A stretch of 64,000 nucleotides of DNA from JBKCUI01 sp052161605. Lineage in GTDB: Bacteria > Planctomycetota > Planctomycetia > Pirellulales > Pirellulaceae. Shown here in pieces: positions 9,804 to 18,571 of the stretch. The translations under genes and the position numbers were made by a program. The notes under the pieces were generated by a model. It did no database searches. It was not told the origin of the DNA and saw only the letters and a program-made list of their open reading frames with translations. How positions within the stretch are numbered: the first letter of the stretch is position 1; every line of letters begins with the position of its first letter. Location: assembly GCA_052161605.1 (NCBI GenBank), contig CP197409.1. One strand, written 5' to 3'.

Positions 9804-10391
9804 ATGTTGCGACGAAATGTCTTGATGCTAGCTTTTGCCGCTGCGGCGACTGTTGGTTTTGTTTCTTGGGGTGTTGCTGCGGAGTTGGAGATTGGGGCCA
9901 AGGCTCCTGAATTTAAGGCGACCGGGGTCGACGGAAAAGAGTACTCGCTAGCGAGCACCGAGGGAGCGAAGGCGACCGTGATTGCGTTCACCTGCAATCG
10001 TTGCCCAGTGGCTGTGGCATACGAAGACCGGTTCATTGAGTTTCAGAAGAAGTACTCCAACAAAGACGTGAAGTTTATCGCCATCAACGTCAACTCGTCC
10101 GAGGATCTCAAGGCGATGAAGGAACGAGTTGAGGAAAAAGGGATTAACTATCCCTATGTCTACGATGAATCGGGAGACTCGGCCCGGGCCTTCGGTGCAA
10201 AAGTCACTCCTCACTTGTTCATCCTCGATTCCAAGGGGATGCTAGCTTACCAAGGTTCGTTTGATGACAAGCAAACCGCCCCGAAGGTTAGTTACATCGA
10301 AGATGCTGTGAACGCTCTTTTGGCAGGCGATCGACCTGAAGTTAGCACCACCAAGGCGTTCGGTTGCGGTATCAAACCTAATAAGAAATAG
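9804..10391 (+). CDS. exported thioredoxin-like redoxin
   Basis: 195 residues with a signal peptide (residues 1-26, cleavage near VAAELE). The AhpC/TSA/redoxin fold begins at GAKAPEFKATGVDGKEYSL, and a CxxC active-site pair lies at C64-C67 (FTCNRCPVA). The cis-Pro loop is VTPHLFILD. The CNRCPV form is typical of the planctomycete/Bacteroidetes thioredoxin family protein in which the redox pair follows strand 1. Probably a periplasmic thiol-disulfide or peroxide-reducing protein. Strong ribosome site AGGAGC 7 nt before ATG. Another TlpA-type gene follows on the same strand after about 130 nt. Confidence 0.85.
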   Translation: MLRRNVLMLAFAAAATVGFVSWGVAAELEIGAKAPEFKATGVDGKEYSLASTEGAKATVIAFTCNRCPVAVAYEDRFIEFQKKYSNKDVKFIAINVNSSEDLKAMKERVEEKGINYPYVYDESGDSARAFGAKVTPHLFILDSKGMLAYQGSFDDKQTAPKVSYIEDAVNALLAGDRPEVSTTKAFGCGIKPNKK

Positions 10392-10428
10392 GTTAAAGAT
10401 TTAGCTGAAATGAATCGTGTTATTATAG

Positions 10429-10477
10429 ACTACTCCTCAGAAGGGTTACGATGATCGTGGCAAGCTGTAGGAGTAGT
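10429..10477 (+). other. inverted repeat between two redox genes
   Basis: Arms ACTACTCCT (10429-10437) and AGGAGTAGT (10469-10477) are perfectly complementary over 9 bp with a 31-nt loop. It may be a transcription terminator or attenuator of the upstream redoxin gene, but there is no U-tract. Low certainty. Confidence 0.2.
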
Positions 10478-10524
10478 TTGGTGAGATGTCATTTCCTTGA
10501 TTTACACGCAGCGGAGGGATTCAT

Positions 10525-11151
10525 TTGAGTCGTTTCATTTGCCATGAGGCAAAGCTCTTTGCTTTTGGAATGCTCACAAGCACCCTGTTGCTCTCCGCCT
10601 GCGACCAGCCTAAGAATCTTGAGCGGACCGAAGGAGAGCAGCGAGCAAGTATGAGCTCGAGTGCCGGAGATTCTGGCGACGACTCAAAAGGGGGAACCAG
10701 CGCAGTGAATCTCATTCGGGGGGATGAGAAAACGCTGTCCGAATGGCTGGCTAAGAGTCAAGGGAGTGTCGTTCTCGTCGATTTCTGGGCTACTTGGTGC
10801 GGTCCATGTGTGCAGCAATTTCCACACACCGTGCAGCTTGCGGCGATGCATGAAGCTGAGGGGCTTAAGGTTTTCACCGTCACGATGGACGAGCCGGATG
10901 ATGAGCAATCAGTTTCGGATTTTCTCAAACGTAAGAATGCCCAGCTGGCTACTTTGCTCACTCCGTACGGAGCTGGGGCAGAGTTCGTCGAAGCCTTTGG
11001 CTTGCGCGGTGATGTACCGTTTTACAGGCTCTATGATCGGCAAGGGACATTGCGATATTCCTTTAGTGGAGATCCAGAGGGAATCGAGAACGGTGAACCA
11101 GTTGAAAGAATTGATGAAAGAGTTCAAGAGTTACTTCAGGAATCGCCATAG
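10525..11151 (+). CDS. TlpA-like thioredoxin lipoprotein
   Basis: 208 residues starting at TTG (GGAGGG 8 nt upstream supports it). Lipobox LLSAC gives a lipidated C26; a Ser/Gly linker follows. The thioredoxin domain carries WCGPC at C92-C95 (VDFWATWCGPCVQQFP) and a cis-Pro at DVPFYRLYD. This is the TlpA/ResA type of membrane-anchored periplasmic thiol reductase, often serving c-type cytochrome maturation. That fits the next gene, a CxxCH protein whose start lies inside the 3' end of this gene (38-nt overlap), which suggests translational coupling. Confidence 0.87.
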   Translation: MSRFICHEAKLFAFGMLTSTLLLSACDQPKNLERTEGEQRASMSSSAGDSGDDSKGGTSAVNLIRGDEKTLSEWLAKSQGSVVLVDFWATWCGPCVQQFPHTVQLAAMHEAEGLKVFTVTMDEPDDEQSVSDFLKRKNAQLATLLTPYGAGAEFVEAFGLRGDVPFYRLYDRQGTLRYSFSGDPEGIENGEPVERIDERVQELLQESP

Positions 11152-12943
11152 GTTTCTTTGCGTGCGTGGTCCCAAAGCATTGATAGTAGGGCTGTTGGCA
11201 TTGATGGTAGGGATCGCAAATGATTCCTGTCTGAAGGGAGATGTGAATCGTTCTCCTGTCGATTTGGTTGTTTCCCGCGATGGGACTTGGATTGCGACCG
11301 CCAATCAGACGTCAAACTCTGTTTCCTTGGTCCGCGTTGCGGATGGCGTTGTGCTTGATGAGATGGTGGTGGGGGCAAAGCCCGCTGCGATCGCCTTGCA
11401 TCCATCCAATGAGCAGGTATTGGTGACATGCAGTCATGGCTTTGAGCTGCATTGGCTAGAGGTGGTAGGCTCCAGTCTGAAGACTATTGCGAGCATTTCT
11501 TTAGGCTCTCAACCAACCGGTATCGCCATGTCTGCAGATGGTGATTTGGTTTATGTCGCGATGACAGATGAGGACCAAATTGCGATATGTGATTTGAAGC
11601 AAAGGAAAGTCGTCGATCGAATAACTGTCGGTCGATGGCCTCGTTATCTTGCGATGTCCGCAGATGGAACGCGTTTGGCGGTGGGTACGAGCGGAGATCG
11701 TGGGATATCGATCGTCGATGTGGAGCGACGAGAGCTGGTGCACGTCGATCGTTTTGTTGGCCTCAATATTGGCCATATGAAATTGTCGAGGGACGGTCAG
11801 AAAGTCTACTTTCCCTGGATGGTTTATCGTCGGAACCCGATCTCCCAGCGCAACATTCAAATCGGATGGGTCCTCGCCAGCCGGCTCGGACGAATCGGCT
11901 TTGAAGATGACGCACGCAGGGAAGCCCTATCTCTCGATCCAGCTGGCCGAGCGGTAGCGGATCCCCACGGAATCGATTTGACTGCTGATGATCGGTATGC
12001 CGTCATATCGGCTACCGGGAGTCAGGAATTGTTGGTTCTACAAACGGAGAGCCTACCATTTCAAGAGCGTGGTAGCACTGACCATATTGATGACGCCCTT
12101 TTGAAAGATCGCGAACGATTTTATCGCGTCGAGTTGGGAGGTCGCCCGATGGGATTGCGAATTGCCGACGACAGCCGTACGGTATTCGTAGCCAATTATC
12201 TTAAGAATTCCATTCAGATCATAGATCTTAAAGATCGAGCCATTGTTCGCGAAATCGATCTGGGCGGTGAGCAGGTTGTTTCCTTGGCACGAAAAGGGGA
12301 AGCTATCTTCTATGATGCACGCAGAAGCCTGGATCAGTGGTACAGTTGCCATAGTTGTCATTACGAAGGTGGTACAAACTCTGTCACCATGGACACGTTT
12401 AACGATGGTAGTGCGTTTACATTTAAGACGGTTTTGCCCCTGTACCAACTCGACCAGACGGGGCCATGGACATGGCATGGTTGGCAGACAGACCTCAAAA
12501 ATGCGATGAACCATTCGCTGAAAACAACCATGTTGGGGCCAGATCCGAAGGAAGGTGACGCGGAGGCACTTATTGCATTTTTCTCCAGCCTAAGTGCACC
12601 GCTTAATCCATATCAGCAGCGAACGCAAATCGAAGAATCTGTTGAGAGAGGGCGACTCATTTTTGAGGGAGAAAGAGGTGGCTGTGCTTCGTGCCATGTT
12701 GGTCCACATTTCACAGACGGCGAGGTGCACGACTTAGGTTTGGGAAGCAAGAGTGACGCGTACGTCGGTTTCTGTACCCCGACGCTACGAGGTGTTTTTC
12801 GCAAGGTGCACTATCTTCACGACGGCAGAGCGGAGAATTTGCGTGAGTTGCTCACTGGTCCTCATGCACCTGAGAAAGTCGCCGGTTCCAAACTGACCGA
12901 CGACGAAATGAATGATTTGATCGCTTATCTAAGAACGTTGTAA
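11114..12943 (+). CDS. YVTN beta-propeller / c-type cytochrome protein
   Basis: About 609 residues. N-terminal hydrophobic export segment (PKALIVGLLALMVGIA), then a seven-bladed-type YVTN propeller (repeats such as VDLVVSRDGTWIATANQTSN, PTGIAMSADGDLVYVA), then a cytochrome c peroxidase/MauG-like part with two heme-binding sites: CHSCH near residue 411 and CASCH near 524. Such fusions are exported di-heme proteins, usually proposed to act in redox chemistry at the cell surface. The start is ambiguous: ATG 11114 overlaps the thioredoxin gene; a GTG at 11162, after that gene's stop, would also leave an intact signal peptide. The far upstream in-frame start is rejected because it lies out of frame within the thioredoxin gene. 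Confidence 0.85.
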   Translation: MKEFKSYFRNRHRFLCVRGPKALIVGLLALMVGIANDSCLKGDVNRSPVDLVVSRDGTWIATANQTSNSVSLVRVADGVVLDEMVVGAKPAAIALHPSNEQVLVTCSHGFELHWLEVVGSSLKTIASISLGSQPTGIAMSADGDLVYVAMTDEDQIAICDLKQRKVVDRITVGRWPRYLAMSADGTRLAVGTSGDRGISIVDVERRELVHVDRFVGLNIGHMKLSRDGQKVYFPWMVYRRNPISQRNIQIGWVLASRLGRIGFEDDARREALSLDPAGRAVADPHGIDLTADDRYAVISATGSQELLVLQTESLPFQERGSTDHIDDALLKDRERFYRVELGGRPMGLRIADDSRTVFVANYLKNSIQIIDLKDRAIVREIDLGGEQVVSLARKGEAIFYDARRSLDQWYSCHSCHYEGGTNSVTMDTFNDGSAFTFKTVLPLYQLDQTGPWTWHGWQTDLKNAMNHSLKTTMLGPDPKEGDAEALIAFFSSLSAPLNPYQQRTQIEESVERGRLIFEGERGGCASCHVGPHFTDGEVHDLGLGSKSDAYVGFCTPTLRGVFRKVHYLHDGRAENLRELLTGPHAPEKVAGSKLTDDEMNDLIAYLRTL

Positions 12944-12984
12944 AGGACGTCCAGTTTTTGAGCCTAATCAGCTTTCGAATACCA

Positions 12985-13008
12985 GGGGCTAATGGGGCTA
13001 ATGGGGCT
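12985..13008. repeat. short tandem repeat, 9-bp unit
   Basis: Two full copies of GGGGCTAAT plus a partial third (GGGGCT) in the gap between convergent genes. No coding or RNA feature here. Confidence 0.7.
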
Positions 13009-13036
13009 CGAAGGCTTGTTAGTCTTGGTTCCGCAG

Positions 13037-13474
13037 TTACGGAGCTTGGAGAGTTGACGTAACAGCGGATTCAAAGTTTTGGATCGTTTTCTCGCTTACT
13101 TTTCCAGAAGCTTGTAGCTTGGCGACCAGCTCTTTGAGCATATCCATCTTATTGCGTTTTGGGTCGATATTGTCAAACTTCGTGATTACCTCTGCCACTA
13201 CCGATTCCATGCTGTTCGGATCGGGGCGGCTATCTTCTGGTTGCGAACTCCGTCCCGCGTCGATGTCTTCGCCACCTCGGCCGGGCGTCGAGGTTTTGGA
13301 CGTGGCTTTATCCCCGACTAAGGCAAGACGAGGGGCGATAGTTTCCGCAAGCGAGTCGACTGTGTATCGGAACTCATCCATTCGTTTATCCAGAGCAGAT
13401 TGGTTATCGCAGGAGACCGCAGTAAAGGAGAGACCCAATAGAAGTAACGGCAGGAGGGTTTTATGAATGTTCAT
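13037..13474 (-). CDS. small lipoprotein, function unknown
   Basis: 145 residues. Lipoprotein signal with lipobox ending at C22 (LSFTAVSC). The mature protein is hydrophilic and mostly predicted helical, with a disordered Pro/Ser/Asp-rich middle (about 60-88) and a helical C-terminus (ELVAKLQASGKVSEKTIQNF). No family recognised. The export signal and uniform frame support a real gene. It lies downstream of, and on the same strand as, the DUF1559 gene, separated by hairpins. Confidence 0.6.
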   Translation of the reverse strand: MNIHKTLLPLLLLGLSFTAVSCDNQSALDKRMDEFRYTVDSLAETIAPRLALVGDKATSKTSTPGRGGEDIDAGRSSQPEDSRPDPNSMESVVAEVITKFDNIDPKRNKMDMLKELVAKLQASGKVSEKTIQNFESAVTSTLQAP

Positions 13475-13525
13475 TTAAGGCTGGAGAAAGAGTGACTATC
13501 ACACGAGTTTGAGGATCATACCAAG

Positions 13526-13549
13526 CTGGCCGCATTATTGTGCGGCCAG
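13526..13549 (-). terminator. hairpin between DUF1559 gene and small lipoprotein gene
   Basis: Perfect 9-bp stem CTGGCCGCA / TGCGGCCAG with a 6-nt loop, 69 nt downstream of the DUF1559 stop. GC-rich stem without a following U-tract; may terminate or process the message. Confidence 0.4.
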
Positions 13550-13564
13550 TGTTGAAAGAATTTC

Positions 13565-13588
13565 TTCGCGCGACCCATTCCGCGCGAA
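13565..13588 (-). terminator. second hairpin after DUF1559 gene
   Basis: 8-bp perfect stem TTCGCGCG / CGCGCGAA with an 8-nt loop, 30 nt after the DUF1559 stop codon on the minus strand. Together with the neighbouring hairpin it probably marks the 3' end of that transcript. Confidence 0.35.
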
Positions 13589-13617
13589 AGCAAAGCAAGC
13601 CTGAGGCTGTCTGATGA

Positions 13618-14742
13618 CTACAAATCTAGATTGACGACTTCGCCACCGTTGCGAGTGCCCAAGGCCCACCAAACGTTGAGATCGATCGAATCCGAAATGA
13701 ATTGCACCGAGCCGTCTGCCATGGAAACTTGGATGCCACCGACGTGATTGCTTGATGGAGTGATAGCTCCATCAGCTTCGCTACATCGGAACCAGTCGGT
13801 GTTATAACCAGGGATGGAAATCGTGTTCGGGGGGAATACGTGATTGTACAAGTGCTTTTCCCAGGAGCTTGTATAGATCCAGCTCAACCCTTTGTATTGT
13901 CCCCAATCAGGCCAGTTCACGTGGCCCGCCAATCCATCGGCGACGACGGCTGCGATCGGAGTGTTGGGCACCTGGATCAGAGCAGAGTTGGTATAGTAAA
14001 GGTTTCTTCTGCGATCTCGAGAGCGTCCTTGTCCTTCGTTCACCAAGGACTCGCTGATGGCGGCAGTGTTCGATAGGCCATCGGTGAATGAATTAAAGCG
14101 TACCGTGTTGTTGGCTCCTGCGAGCCAGTTGCCGCTGCAATTGACGGTGTTAGGTCGGCCTGGAGTGACACGCGAGTGGGAGATGAACCCACGCGAATTG
14201 CTCGAGGTACCTGACAGAGGCAAAGCGATGTGACGCGGGGGGCCTGCGTTCGCTACGTAATTAAAGTTGGCAAGCCTTGGTACATTCACGTTCTCGACGC
14301 TCTCGCTGGGGCAGACAAAACTCGGTATCCGCTGGCGTGCAATTTGCCCAAGTTCCGTGTTACCGCTGACGATCCCGTTCCAGGAAAAACCGCTTCCACT
14401 GAAAGCCGATGGCACGAAGTTGTATGCATTAGTCGCTTCAATGAATGGAAGGGTACCGAAGTACCACGATAGGTTTCCAGATGCCCCCGCGCCGCCCCAA
14501 TCATGGGCAGCTCGGTGCATGTGCAGCGGTGTTGCGCGAAAAGCATCGTGATAATTGTGGATTGCGAGTGTCAATTGTTTGACGTTGTTCATGCATTGCA
14601 TGCGACGTGCGGCTTCTCGCGCTGATTGGACAGCAGGCAGCAACAAACCTACTAGAATTCCAATGATCGCGATAACAACAAGCAACTCAACTAGCGTGAA
14701 TCCACGGCGGGCGTGTTTTGAGCTGGGAGGATGGAACGACAT
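13618..14742 (-). CDS. DUF1559 protein with type IV pilin-like N-terminus
   Basis: 374 residues. The N-terminus carries a prepilin peptidase/methylation site, RRGFTLVELLVVIAIIGILV, followed by the DUF1559 start LLPAVQSAREAARRMQCMNN. The C-terminal H-x9-DG motif is present (NHVGGIQVSMADGSVQFIS). The family is greatly expanded in planctomycetes; members are thought to be pseudopilins exported by a type II/IV-pilus-like machine, with unknown individual roles. Full length for the family. Start ATG at 14742, with a divergent gap to the propeller gene. Confidence 0.95.
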   Translation of the reverse strand: MSFHPPSSKHARRGFTLVELLVVIAIIGILVGLLLPAVQSAREAARRMQCMNNVKQLTLAIHNYHDAFRATPLHMHRAAHDWGGAGASGNLSWYFGTLPFIEATNAYNFVPSAFSGSGFSWNGIVSGNTELGQIARQRIPSFVCPSESVENVNVPRLANFNYVANAGPPRHIALPLSGTSSNSRGFISHSRVTPGRPNTVNCSGNWLAGANNTVRFNSFTDGLSNTAAISESLVNEGQGRSRDRRRNLYYTNSALIQVPNTPIAAVVADGLAGHVNWPDWGQYKGLSWIYTSSWEKHLYNHVFPPNTISIPGYNTDWFRCSEADGAITPSSNHVGGIQVSMADGSVQFISDSIDLNVWWALGTRNGGEVVNLDL

Positions 14743-15129
14743 GACTCTAAAACCTTGTGTATCAGACTACGAAATAAGGAAATCGAACGTGATCGGTGTG
14801 GCCGACGTCACGGCCTCGCTAGAGATGCTAAGGCCTCGTCGAGTGATAGACAACTTGATCAATTAAACTACACCATCTTTGCGTTGACGAAGATGACCGT
14901 TCTTGGAACCGCTTACTTTAACGGCGTCTGTAAGCGTATCGTAGATGGATGGTTAATGGAGCTGGAACTTCCCTAGGTTGCTCGGTTAAGATGATGTGAA
15001 GTTTTGATTAACGATAGATTAATGACAGCCTGGTGTGCGTTGGACTTGCTGATTGCGAATTGCTGGCACATCGTTATTCTGTCATCGTAGATTTACCGTC
15101 AGAACGCAATTCGCAGAAGGTTTTGTTGC
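14743..15129. other. intergenic region, divergent
   Basis: 387 bp between the minus-strand DUF1559 gene and the plus-strand propeller gene. Presumably holds both promoters; I see no supported gene, RNA or repeat in it. Confidence 0.5.
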
Positions 15130-18100
15130 ATGCATTCATCACGACTCCGTTTCAACGTCTCGGGTTGGTTGAGTCTCATGACTCTCGTGCTCGGTGTGCA
15201 GATTGCGAGAGGGGATTGGCCCGAGCATCGCGGTACTACGCAACGTTCGTCTTTTGTCGTTCAATCATTACCGCTCGCCAAATGGGAATTGCGATGGGAG
15301 TACAATCGATCCGCTCCCCCGCAACCCGCTTGGCCAGAACCTGCGCGAGGCAGTTTGTGGCAACAGTTGGACTACATCGAGCCTCGTGTCGACGACGATC
15401 AAGGAGATGCACCTGTCATCGGATGGGACGATTTGGGGAAGCTACATGTCCTCGTTCCCTCGTCTGCCTCTGATCGTTTGGTATCGTTGGATCCTGTCTC
15501 CGGTGAACTACTATGGGAATTCTACGCCGGTGCACCAATTCGTTTTGCGCCCTCGATTTTTGGGGGGCTCGCCTTTTTCGGTTCCGATGATGGTATCGTT
15601 CGTTCGGTCCGTTTGAACGATGGTAGCTTGCTTTGGGAGTCAAGGATCGCATCTGATGAGCGTTGGATTGTTGGTAACGGACGATTGATTAGTTCTCATC
15701 CGATCCGAACGTCGGTATTGGTTCAGGGGGATCGTCTCTATGTTTGTGCGGGGCTGTTCCCTAGTCAGAATGTCTATGTGGCCGCGTTAAATGCAAGTAC
15801 TGGTGAAACGATTTGGCGTCATTCCTTACCAAAATCGCCACAAGGCTATCTGTTGGAGGTAGATCCCGATCGGTTTATTGCCCCAGAAGGCCGTTCTATT
15901 CCATTCCTGATTGGTACCGATGACGGTGAGATTCAGGGTAGCTTACCATCAGCCGGGGGGAGCTTCTGTATGCTTACCCCGGATGCATTCTTCGCAGGAC
16001 CAGGCAATAAAAAGCAATTCGAGGGTGTAAGTGTAGATCAAGTGCTGAACAGCTCTTCATCAAAGTCACAACCAAAAATGCTTCCTTTTCAGGGGCGAGC
16101 CACCGCAGCAGGGGAAGGAAGGATTTGGGTTGCCACTGGGGAACGATTGGTATGTTACGATGCCCAGAAAATCTTCGCTGAGGCAGCCGATTCAGAGATT
16201 TGGTCGAAGCCTTGCACGCTGAAGCAGTCGGTTATCGTTTCTGGAGTCGCCCCCGATCTTTTGGTATTCGTAGCAAGCGGCCCCAATGTTGAGATTTACA
16301 GGGCGGAGGATGGAGAGTTGCTGCATACTCTCGCATTACCCAACGAGAGCGAGGAAATCGTCTATCTAGCGGTATCCGATGCGACACCTCCAGAACTACA
16401 GACCAATGCTGCACAGCAAGGCGAGAAGCAGACAGGCAAACAATCAGCCGTGCTCGTCGCCACAACTCGTTCAGGAGCGATCTACGGGTTCGTGAGTGGT
16501 GAACCTTCTCGAGACAACGATGGTTCCCAGCAAATATTTGGTAATTCTAAGGGTAATTTGAAGCTGTCAGCATTGTCGACGCCGTTGTTACCTCGCATTG
16601 AAAAGTTGCTGGCCGAGTCTCCGGTTGGTGTAGGATTCGCGTTGGTGCTGGGGTCGGAAGAGGACAGCTTGTTATCCGAGAATTTGATCGCCAACTCCGA
16701 GTTTCATGTCGTGCATGTAACTGAATCGGCAACTGATGCGACTGCAATGAGGCAACGTTGGGCCGAGCTTGGAATCTACGGAATCAGGGGTGTTGTAAGA
16801 TTTCAACCAGCATCTGAGCCGCTACCCTTTGCCAAACAGTTATTCAACGTTGTGATCGAATCCCGTAACAGCTCCCGTTCGGAGAAAGAGATCGAGAGCA
16901 TGCTCGCCCCCGGTGCAGGTGTTTGGCAAAAAACAGACGGCACCCACTTCGCAAAAAGGGTCGCTTCCACGGCAGGTGCATGGAGACACCAGTACGCGGC
17001 TCCTAATAACCTTTCTGCGACGGAGGACGCAAAGCTAGCTCAAACGCAAACCCTACAGCTTCAGTGGTTTGGAGGAGTTGGCCCTCGACCAATGCCGGAT
17101 AGGCACTTGCGTGGACAAGCCCCACTGGCTGCTGGAGGGGCACTCGTTATGCACGGTGATGGATCGCTCATCGGGGTGGACCCAGCCAATGGTACCCAAC
17201 GATGGAAGCTGGAGTTGCCGCCAGGCAGTATGAGATATGTGATGCCATTTGATGCCGGTTATTCTTGTTTGACCGATGACGGAGCGACTTTCTACACGGC
17301 GACACCTGATGAGATTTGGTGCATCGATTCGTTTCGTGGAGAGATCCATAGCCGGATTCGTTGGAACGATTTGCGATACCCTGAAGCCAAAGACAAAACG
17401 CGGTCTGCTGAAGAATCTGATGGGCTTCGTTGGGGTTATCTCGCCGAATGGTCAGGGCGGCTTTTTGCATCGCGAATGAAACCAACCGCTGCCCGCCTAG
17501 CTATCGATGAACCGTCTGAAGCCCGTCGAAAGTACTCCGATCAAGACTACCGGTCCGAACGACCACTTGTGTGCAGCCGATGGTTCGGTTGCTTGAGTCC
17601 TGACGGTGGCTACCACTGGAGTCGCGAAAAGGGGTTGGTGATCCATAGCACCATCGCCCTGCAATCCACCGCCCTGCAATCCACCGCGGTCGACACCCAA
17701 ATAGTTAGTCCAGCGGGCCATGTTCTGTTTGTGGAGGCGAGAGGGGCCGCAGCCATGGCCCACGCGACCGACAGAGTCCCAATGTCGGTTCTCATGCAAG
17801 ATGCCTATGTCGTTTGTCTGGACATGAGCAATGGAAAGTTGTTGTGGGAAGAGCCATTGAACTGGCAAGAAGCCAAAAACATTATCTATCTGCTGGTCGC
17901 TGATGATCGTGTCATCTTGGTCGGTTCCTCGAGCGACGAGAAACTAGATGTCGCAAAATATGGAGTGCGAGTACTACGTCTGACCGATGGTTCGCTCGAT
18001 TGGGAGTCGAGCCATACTCATGTTCGCCAAGGCCTATATCATGGGGAGCAAGTTCATCATCCCGTTGTATTGCAGCAAACAAACGGTGAACGCTGGTTGG

Positions 18101-18438
18101 TGGTCGAACCATTTATTTACGACTTGGCGTCGGGAGAGAGGCGTGTTCCATCGGGAGCCCCCATGGACTGGTCGCTGGTTCGTCCCGGACATAGCTGCGG
18201 TAGCTTGAGCGGTTGCGGGTCGAGTCTTTTTTTTCGTGCTACCAATCCTACCGTTCTGAATCTACAGACTGGGGCAGGGGGCAAATTCACAGCTCTCGCT
18301 CCGAGTCGTCCTGGCTGCTGGATCAACATGATTCCTTCGGGTGGGCGGCTGCTGATTCCCGAGGCAAGTGCTAGTTGCGTATGCAATTTCCCGCTTCAGA
18401 CATCGATGGCATTCGTGCCGTTTGGAGGAGACGAATAG
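15130..18438 (+). CDS. secreted PQQ-like beta-propeller protein with methyltransferase-like insert
   Basis: 1102 residues. Signal peptide (1-28, LSLMTLVLGVQIARG) then DWPEHRG, the usual opening of planctomycete PQQ-propeller proteins. An N-terminal propeller (about 50-480) shows blades such as VSLDPVSGELLWEFYAG and LNASTGETIWRHSLP. A Rossmann-like stretch at about 497-597 (VGFALVLGSEEDSLL, then FHVVHVTESATDATAMRQRW) resembles a class I methyltransferase whose SAM-binding glycine motif is eroded. A second propeller follows (LIGVDPANGTQRWKLELP to the end). Probably a periplasmic or surface protein; no enzymatic function is demonstrated. ATG with AGAAGG upstream. The shorter propeller gene 18572 follows. 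Confidence 0.82.
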   Translation: MHSSRLRFNVSGWLSLMTLVLGVQIARGDWPEHRGTTQRSSFVVQSLPLAKWELRWEYNRSAPPQPAWPEPARGSLWQQLDYIEPRVDDDQGDAPVIGWDDLGKLHVLVPSSASDRLVSLDPVSGELLWEFYAGAPIRFAPSIFGGLAFFGSDDGIVRSVRLNDGSLLWESRIASDERWIVGNGRLISSHPIRTSVLVQGDRLYVCAGLFPSQNVYVAALNASTGETIWRHSLPKSPQGYLLEVDPDRFIAPEGRSIPFLIGTDDGEIQGSLPSAGGSFCMLTPDAFFAGPGNKKQFEGVSVDQVLNSSSSKSQPKMLPFQGRATAAGEGRIWVATGERLVCYDAQKIFAEAADSEIWSKPCTLKQSVIVSGVAPDLLVFVASGPNVEIYRAEDGELLHTLALPNESEEIVYLAVSDATPPELQTNAAQQGEKQTGKQSAVLVATTRSGAIYGFVSGEPSRDNDGSQQIFGNSKGNLKLSALSTPLLPRIEKLLAESPVGVGFALVLGSEEDSLLSENLIANSEFHVVHVTESATDATAMRQRWAELGIYGIRGVVRFQPASEPLPFAKQLFNVVIESRNSSRSEKEIESMLAPGAGVWQKTDGTHFAKRVASTAGAWRHQYAAPNNLSATEDAKLAQTQTLQLQWFGGVGPRPMPDRHLRGQAPLAAGGALVMHGDGSLIGVDPANGTQRWKLELPPGSMRYVMPFDAGYSCLTDDGATFYTATPDEIWCIDSFRGEIHSRIRWNDLRYPEAKDKTRSAEESDGLRWGYLAEWSGRLFASRMKPTAARLAIDEPSEARRKYSDQDYRSERPLVCSRWFGCLSPDGGYHWSREKGLVIHSTIALQSTALQSTAVDTQIVSPAGHVLFVEARGAAAMAHATDRVPMSVLMQDAYVVCLDMSNGKLLWEEPLNWQEAKNIIYLLVADDRVILVGSSSDEKLDVAKYGVRVLRLTDGSLDWESSHTHVRQGLYHGEQVHHPVVLQQTNGERWLVVEPFIYDLASGERRVPSGAPMDWSLVRPGHSCGSLSGCGSSLFFRATNPTVLNLQTGAGGKFTALAPSRPGCWINMIPSGGRLLIPEASASCVCNFPLQTSMAFVPFGGDE
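17655..17684 (+). repeat. in-frame 15-bp tandem duplication
   Basis: Two perfect copies of CGCCCTGCAATCCAC in tandem. Because the unit is 15 bp the frame is kept and the protein contains ALQST twice. Confidence 0.85.
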
Positions 18439-18571
18439 TAGGAATAGCACGAGTTGTTTGGCCTTGCTCTAGGCTGGTGAAGGAACGTGAGTGGGCGACC
18501 TGGTATAATATTGTGCCATGCGTGCTCTCTTCGTGCACTCCTTATGATGCCAGATAATGGAAAGGTCAGTG

